A stretch of DNA of 64,000 nt from Diprion similis. Its lineage: Eukaryota; Arthropoda; Insecta; Hymenoptera; Diprionidae. Every line of letters begins with the position of its first letter. Position 1 is the stretch's first letter. The notes beneath the pieces were generated by a model that searched no databases, was not told the DNA's origin, and was given only the letters and a program-made list of their open reading frames with translations. Location of the stretch: contig NC_060106.1 of NCBI RefSeq assembly GCF_021155765.1, positions 19,494,031-19,558,030 on the forward strand, written 5' to 3'. This document shows positions 59,760 through 64,000 of the stretch, piece by piece. A program made the position numbers and the translations under genes.

Positions 59760-61840
59760 TAAGAGTCGTCTATCTTATGCTCACTACCTCAACGTTTTCT
59801 TCTTTATCAAGTACAAAGTACAAGTTGTTATTGTATTACATGTATAACTTTGGATTAATTGTGCACCGCACAAATTTCACAACGCAGCCATGCCCACGTA
59901 TGGCTTGTATGGGATTGCATTCTCCGTCTGAGGACAGGTTACGTTACTTTTAGTTGTTTCTCTGCGTCAGACGGAAATGTCGAGAAAAGAACTGGGCATT
60001 CGAACAAATTTTTTTTTAGGGTGTAAATGTAGTTCCATATTCGATTAATTAATTAAGCTGAATGTGTACATAAAATATTTGATATGAAAAATAAGTTCGA
60101 AACGTGTTGACTGTTTGCTACTACTATAACTATTAGTCATAAGGTTTTAGTGATAAAGATTTTGTTTGTTCTCATTTTTTTTCTCTGTTTTTTTAAGTGA
60201 TTGTCAGACAGGTTTGTCTTATTATGGTGTTTTAGAATTTTATGTTTTGTCAGATATCGCGGCCTTTTCTACATCAGGTGAATCACATTGTTTCACACAA
60301 TGAAAATATTAATTTCTAGTATGTAACATGACCAAAGCATTATCAAGTTTTATGTAATATGTAGCTTTGATGGTAGAAACATGTGCCTTGTACATTGTAT
60401 TATATATTTATTAAATGCCTGTTTTTATATTATATATGAATAAAACGTTACCACGCCATCGTAATCTGCAATTTACTATAAAAAAATATTTACATTTGAT
60501 TGAAAATTTGAGCGAACTGAGCAAAACGCTGTTAACAGTATTCAATGCGAACGTACTATTGCTGATAACTTAACTACTGAGAATTGGCATATTTTGTGTA
60601 ATAAAGACTTGATACTTTTAACAATGTTTTTTTTAATATATACGTATATATATATATATATATATATATAATCTTATAGAATATACATCAAAACAAGAAA
60701 TATTATATATTGTATCTAATTTGCACACCTAAGGTACTCGACAAGCATAGAATCATATAAGCTTTTTCATAAATGCTATAGAAATTCATTCAACAATCGT
60801 AGGTATTGAAAACTATGCGAAAATTAATGTCGATTTATACATTGTATGTATATATCTGAACATTGAATTTTTTGCATTAATAATGAACATTGAACTCAGA
60901 AAATATTTTTCGAGTTTCGAATGCGCGAAGAAGACTAAACTCAATTTGATTCGATCACAATGATAAAGTATCGTGGATTGATCTCTAGCGATATTAAAAA
61001 TTTACATGTACATATGTTTGTTGCTTCTCTGAGTGTTATATACATATATACATCACGTATGATAAAAAATATATGACGGCCATCTAAAGCTATTCACCTA
61101 TTAAACTTTTTTTTTCAAATACACTAATATATGCTAAAAGACTATTTGTTAAGGCTTTCTTGGATAGACTTCATTGTGTATTGTGTGTAAACTTATGACT
61201 TAAACAACTTCCAACATATACGATCATCTGTTAGTTACTAGAAAATATTCTATGAAGTTTTGCATAAGACTTGAGGTATATGTATATTATCAAACCAGCG
61301 GAGATAATCTAATACTTGATTGGTACAAATTTGTCATACTATTAAAATCACTTGGGTTTTGTCAGAATTGGAGCCTATACACTTTTAATTCAAAACGCAA
61401 AACAAGCTCTAGTTGAGTGAATTTTTATCAACGGGTGCACGTCCGTTGTTTAACACAACTCTCTTCATCCATTATAATCATGGCCTAGATATACTGTACA
61501 AATCTTTTGGACCGCAAGAGATTACGAAATTTAAGGATTCGCTTAGTTCAGTTTGCATTTAATTCGAAGGGATGAGATTCGCACCTTTTTATCAATATAA
61601 AATTGTTTTGTAACATTTATCTCCCAAAAAGCAGAGCTAAGTAAAACCAACACCAGTTTTTTGGTCACGAAAGAATTCGAACATTTTCGCAATACCTATT
61701 TTAAGAATTGCACAACACGACCCACTGCTTTTGTTCATGAGAATATACTGGTATAAATTGTACTCATCTTCACTTCAGCATCATTAAAAAAGTTCATTCT
61801 TTTACAGCCAAGGTAGAGAATCACCCCTCAGACTGAGTAG
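59760..61840. other. 3' UTRs of Plp (left) and of the PXYLP1-like gene (right)
   Basis: The region between two convergent genes. AATAAA at 60439-60444 and again near 60598 are candidate Plp poly(A) signals. A short CCGTCTGA/TCAGACGG stem lies at 59924-59974, and TA repeats at about 60646-60671. No gene is seen. Confidence 0.65.
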
Positions 61841-63919
61841 TTATCCGTGTTTCCGTATAGAACATGCATCTTTGAAATTAGTGGCGTTAAATGGTGCAAA
61901 ATAGTCGTCGTGTAGTTGTCTGATGATTGCTTCAATCGGACAAAGTTTAGTCTCTGCTTTGATTTTATCAATTTTATCTGGTCGATTATGAACATTAACA
62001 CTGAAATAGTTAACGTTTTTGCAGAACGGTATATCCTGGGTAAAATCCTTGCCATTAATGACGACCCGAAAGTAGAAATCGCTCGCCACGTGATTCTCAT
62101 TCTTCGGATTCATTTTGTACACTTCAATAATGAATCGAGAAGCGTAATGCGACATAGAAAATCGATCGGTGACCAAGCCAAGCGCCGTGGCAAGGTATTC
62201 CAAGGTCTTATCATGTCCCGAATACAAGACTACTTTCGGTTTAGCATCGGAGACAATTCGCAGCATGTGAGACACTATGTCCCTCAGTAAACCATAGGCT
62301 CGTAATAAGCCATACTTTCTTTGACTCCTGCTCTTTGCATGCTGCTTCGCCTCCCATTCTGTATATGCAAAAAGACTCGTGACATGTTCTGTTTTAACGC
62401 AAAATTGTTGTACTTCCAGGTCTATACATGGCAACGGCGCATTGTGGCAGACATAAGTGAGCAGAGCATCCCTCAGTGAATTCGGATCGGTGCTTTGAGC
62501 CTGCTCAGGCATTTCGAAGACAACGTTACCAGCCTGCTTGATCAGATTTGCCACTGCAGGATGGGACCTCAGATGTTCAGCCATTTCCTTCGAGTGTTGT
62601 TTGCTGAACTTATCAGCTGCGGAACAGGCGCAGTCCGTATTGCAGAAAGTGAGACTTTGGCTCTCTTGCAGATTGATTTTGGCAAGGTTGCCAAAATTGT
62701 CGTACTCCAAAAACGTGTAGAGCAGGGCTACCGCGCTTTGCACTGTTCTCCTGTATCTTGTGCTGTAAACTATAATGTCTTTCGAATTTAATGTGCTACT
62801 GTTCAAGTTCAGTTTGTTGTAGTAAATATTCCTCAACAGCAATCCAGTTTTGAGAAGTTGGTTTACACCCAAACCGGTCAACTGTGCTAGTTTACATTCC
62901 TTCGAATCTGCTGGGAGCATGGGAAATCCGTGAAAAGGTCCCAAAAACTGTGTCCATGCTGTTCTCGAGTAGCTTGATACATTTTGCAGGAAACTTTGGT
63001 AAGCCAAGTAAACACTTTCCATCTCAGAAGTACCGCTGAAGTCCTTGGCACAGTTCACTGTTGTGATATTCCGCACGTGAGTTAGGGGACCTCTGTCTCC
63101 ATGTCGAATGAATACCAGAATACCTTCCAGAGTCAAGTTGCCATCAACCTTTCCTGTTGAACAAGAGAAAAAGTATTTATGTGATGCAAAAAATGCTGTA
63201 AATACTTAGTATAGATTTGATCGAACAATTGTGTACATTCGTTAACAAGTGCAGATATTTGTAAAACAAATGTCTAGATCGTTGCAATATATATTTTGTA
63301 ATTTCTATTTCAATGGTATCGATAAGAGAATAGTTGGAATTTCGTGCGCCAGAGATGATCAGCCGGTGTGAAATGTGAAAGCGGCACTGAACTGGAAGCA
63401 CGGTATAGATTTTGTCCGTGTGTCAGCAGGTACTCGAACATGTGAATAAAAATTAAAATAATATTCAAGGTGATAGTAGAACTCTACCTTCAGCTCCAGG
63501 ATTGATATCATCGGGTGAATTGCAGAATCTGAATATCTTTTTGGTCTTTAGATCGAGCTTGAGGTTCCTGGGAAATTCCCTGAGAGAGATATCGCTCGGA
63601 GGACGTCTACCCTGGGTGTAAGTTTTCTCGTCGACCCCGATGTACTTGTACATACCTGGAGAAGGGAACAAAATTATCAATGATGAAAAAAAGAGTAGCT
63701 GCAGCGAAGGTGCATCGAATAGTTGAACAAGTAGATACAAAAGATTGTGAAGCATGAAATACCTGTTCGCGAAAAATGGTTTACCAAACAATTGAATCTA
63801 AAATATAAAACGTGTGCGTAGTCCTCACCAGCGACTAAAAGGAAGATCCATACGCTGAGTATCACGTAACAATAGAACGCTCGATGCTGATAAGAGAGCC
63901 GTAGCATTTCCGGCAGCAT
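61841..63919 (-). CDS. PXYLP1: Histidine acid phosphatase, 2-phosphoxylose phosphatase 1-like
   Basis: Three exons in transcript order: 63919-63829, 63655-63488 and 63153-61841, giving 523 residues. The N-terminus has a short cytosolic stretch and one hydrophobic segment (about residues 15-30, CYVILSVWIFLLVAG), fitting a type II membrane or signal-anchor protein. The catalytic motif is RHGDRGP (Arg103-His104) and the proton-donor motif SGHDKTL (His400-Asp401); STRYRRT supplies another phosphate-binding Arg. Several NxS/T sites and many Cys fit a lumenal domain. In vertebrates PXYLP1 removes the 2-phosphate from xylose in the proteoglycan linker in the Golgi and so permits glycosaminoglycan extension. 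That exact role is inferred from family likeness; other acid-phosphatase-like members are possible. Only about 80 bases of upstream sequence remain in the window, so an upstream exon cannot be excluded. Confidence 0.85.
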
Positions 63920-64000
63920 CTTAGGACGTTCTTCGGAGACGGAGAATCAACGAAACGGCAAAATCGCGGGTCGCGGTGAAGGTCCAGGGAGCGATCAGGC

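Noticed and set aside
59924-59974. CCGTCTGA/TCAGACGG stem as a functional RNA element in the Plp 3' UTR
   Set aside because: Only eight pairs with a ~35-base loop; such stems are common by chance.

Overview
The window is a piece of nuclear insect chromosome. It shows short GT-AG introns in most genes, a few very large introns, AT-rich spacers with many homopolymers and microsatellites, and metazoan or arthropod gene families. The order cannot be read securely; a hymenopteran-like holometabolous insect is my guess from general composition only. No bacterial, viral or CRISPR content was found. All gene models below were built by hand from splice signals and reading-frame continuity, and the exon phases close in every model.

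Layout. 1-2667 (+): the 3' part of an unrecognised coiled-coil gene. 2981-5592 (-): CFAP210 (CCDC173), a microtubule inner protein of ciliary doublets, convergent with it. 6974-9784 and 11089-13175 (+): a tandem pair of FLVCR-family major-facilitator transporters with the same six-exon structure. 16945-40430 (-): Rim2/SLC25A36-type mitochondrial pyrimidine-nucleotide carrier, six exons spread over 23.5 kb; its 10.4-kb third intron holds an oppositely transcribed three-exon peroxiredoxin-5 gene (27394-29579). 41381-43221 (-): TRIP13/Pch2 AAA+ ATPase. 44237-59759 (+): a 22-exon pericentrin-like protein (Plp/AKAP9 family) of about 3,201 residues with a C-terminal PACT domain, divergent from TRIP13 over a 1-kb spacer. 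61841-63919 (-): a PXYLP1-like histidine acid phosphatase, convergent with Plp.

Functions. There is no operon logic. Several genes concern cilia, centrosomes or chromosomes (CFAP210, Plp, TRIP13). The FLVCR pair, Rim2 and the peroxiredoxin concern small-molecule transport and redox. TRIP13 and Plp may share a bidirectional promoter, which contains CCAAT boxes and a large hairpin.

Repeats. The Rim2 introns carry most of the mobile DNA: a 668-bp TA-flanked terminal-inverted-repeat element with an internal 58-bp minisatellite, at least three copies plus one remnant of a ~200-bp MITE family, another ~176-bp hairpin element, and a ~500-bp array derived from trinucleotides. The points most worth following are the peroxiredoxin with Val in place of the catalytic-pocket Thr, the composite TIR/minisatellite element, the MITE family, and the decoy splice acceptor kept in both FLVCR copies. 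I see no convincing wholly new system.
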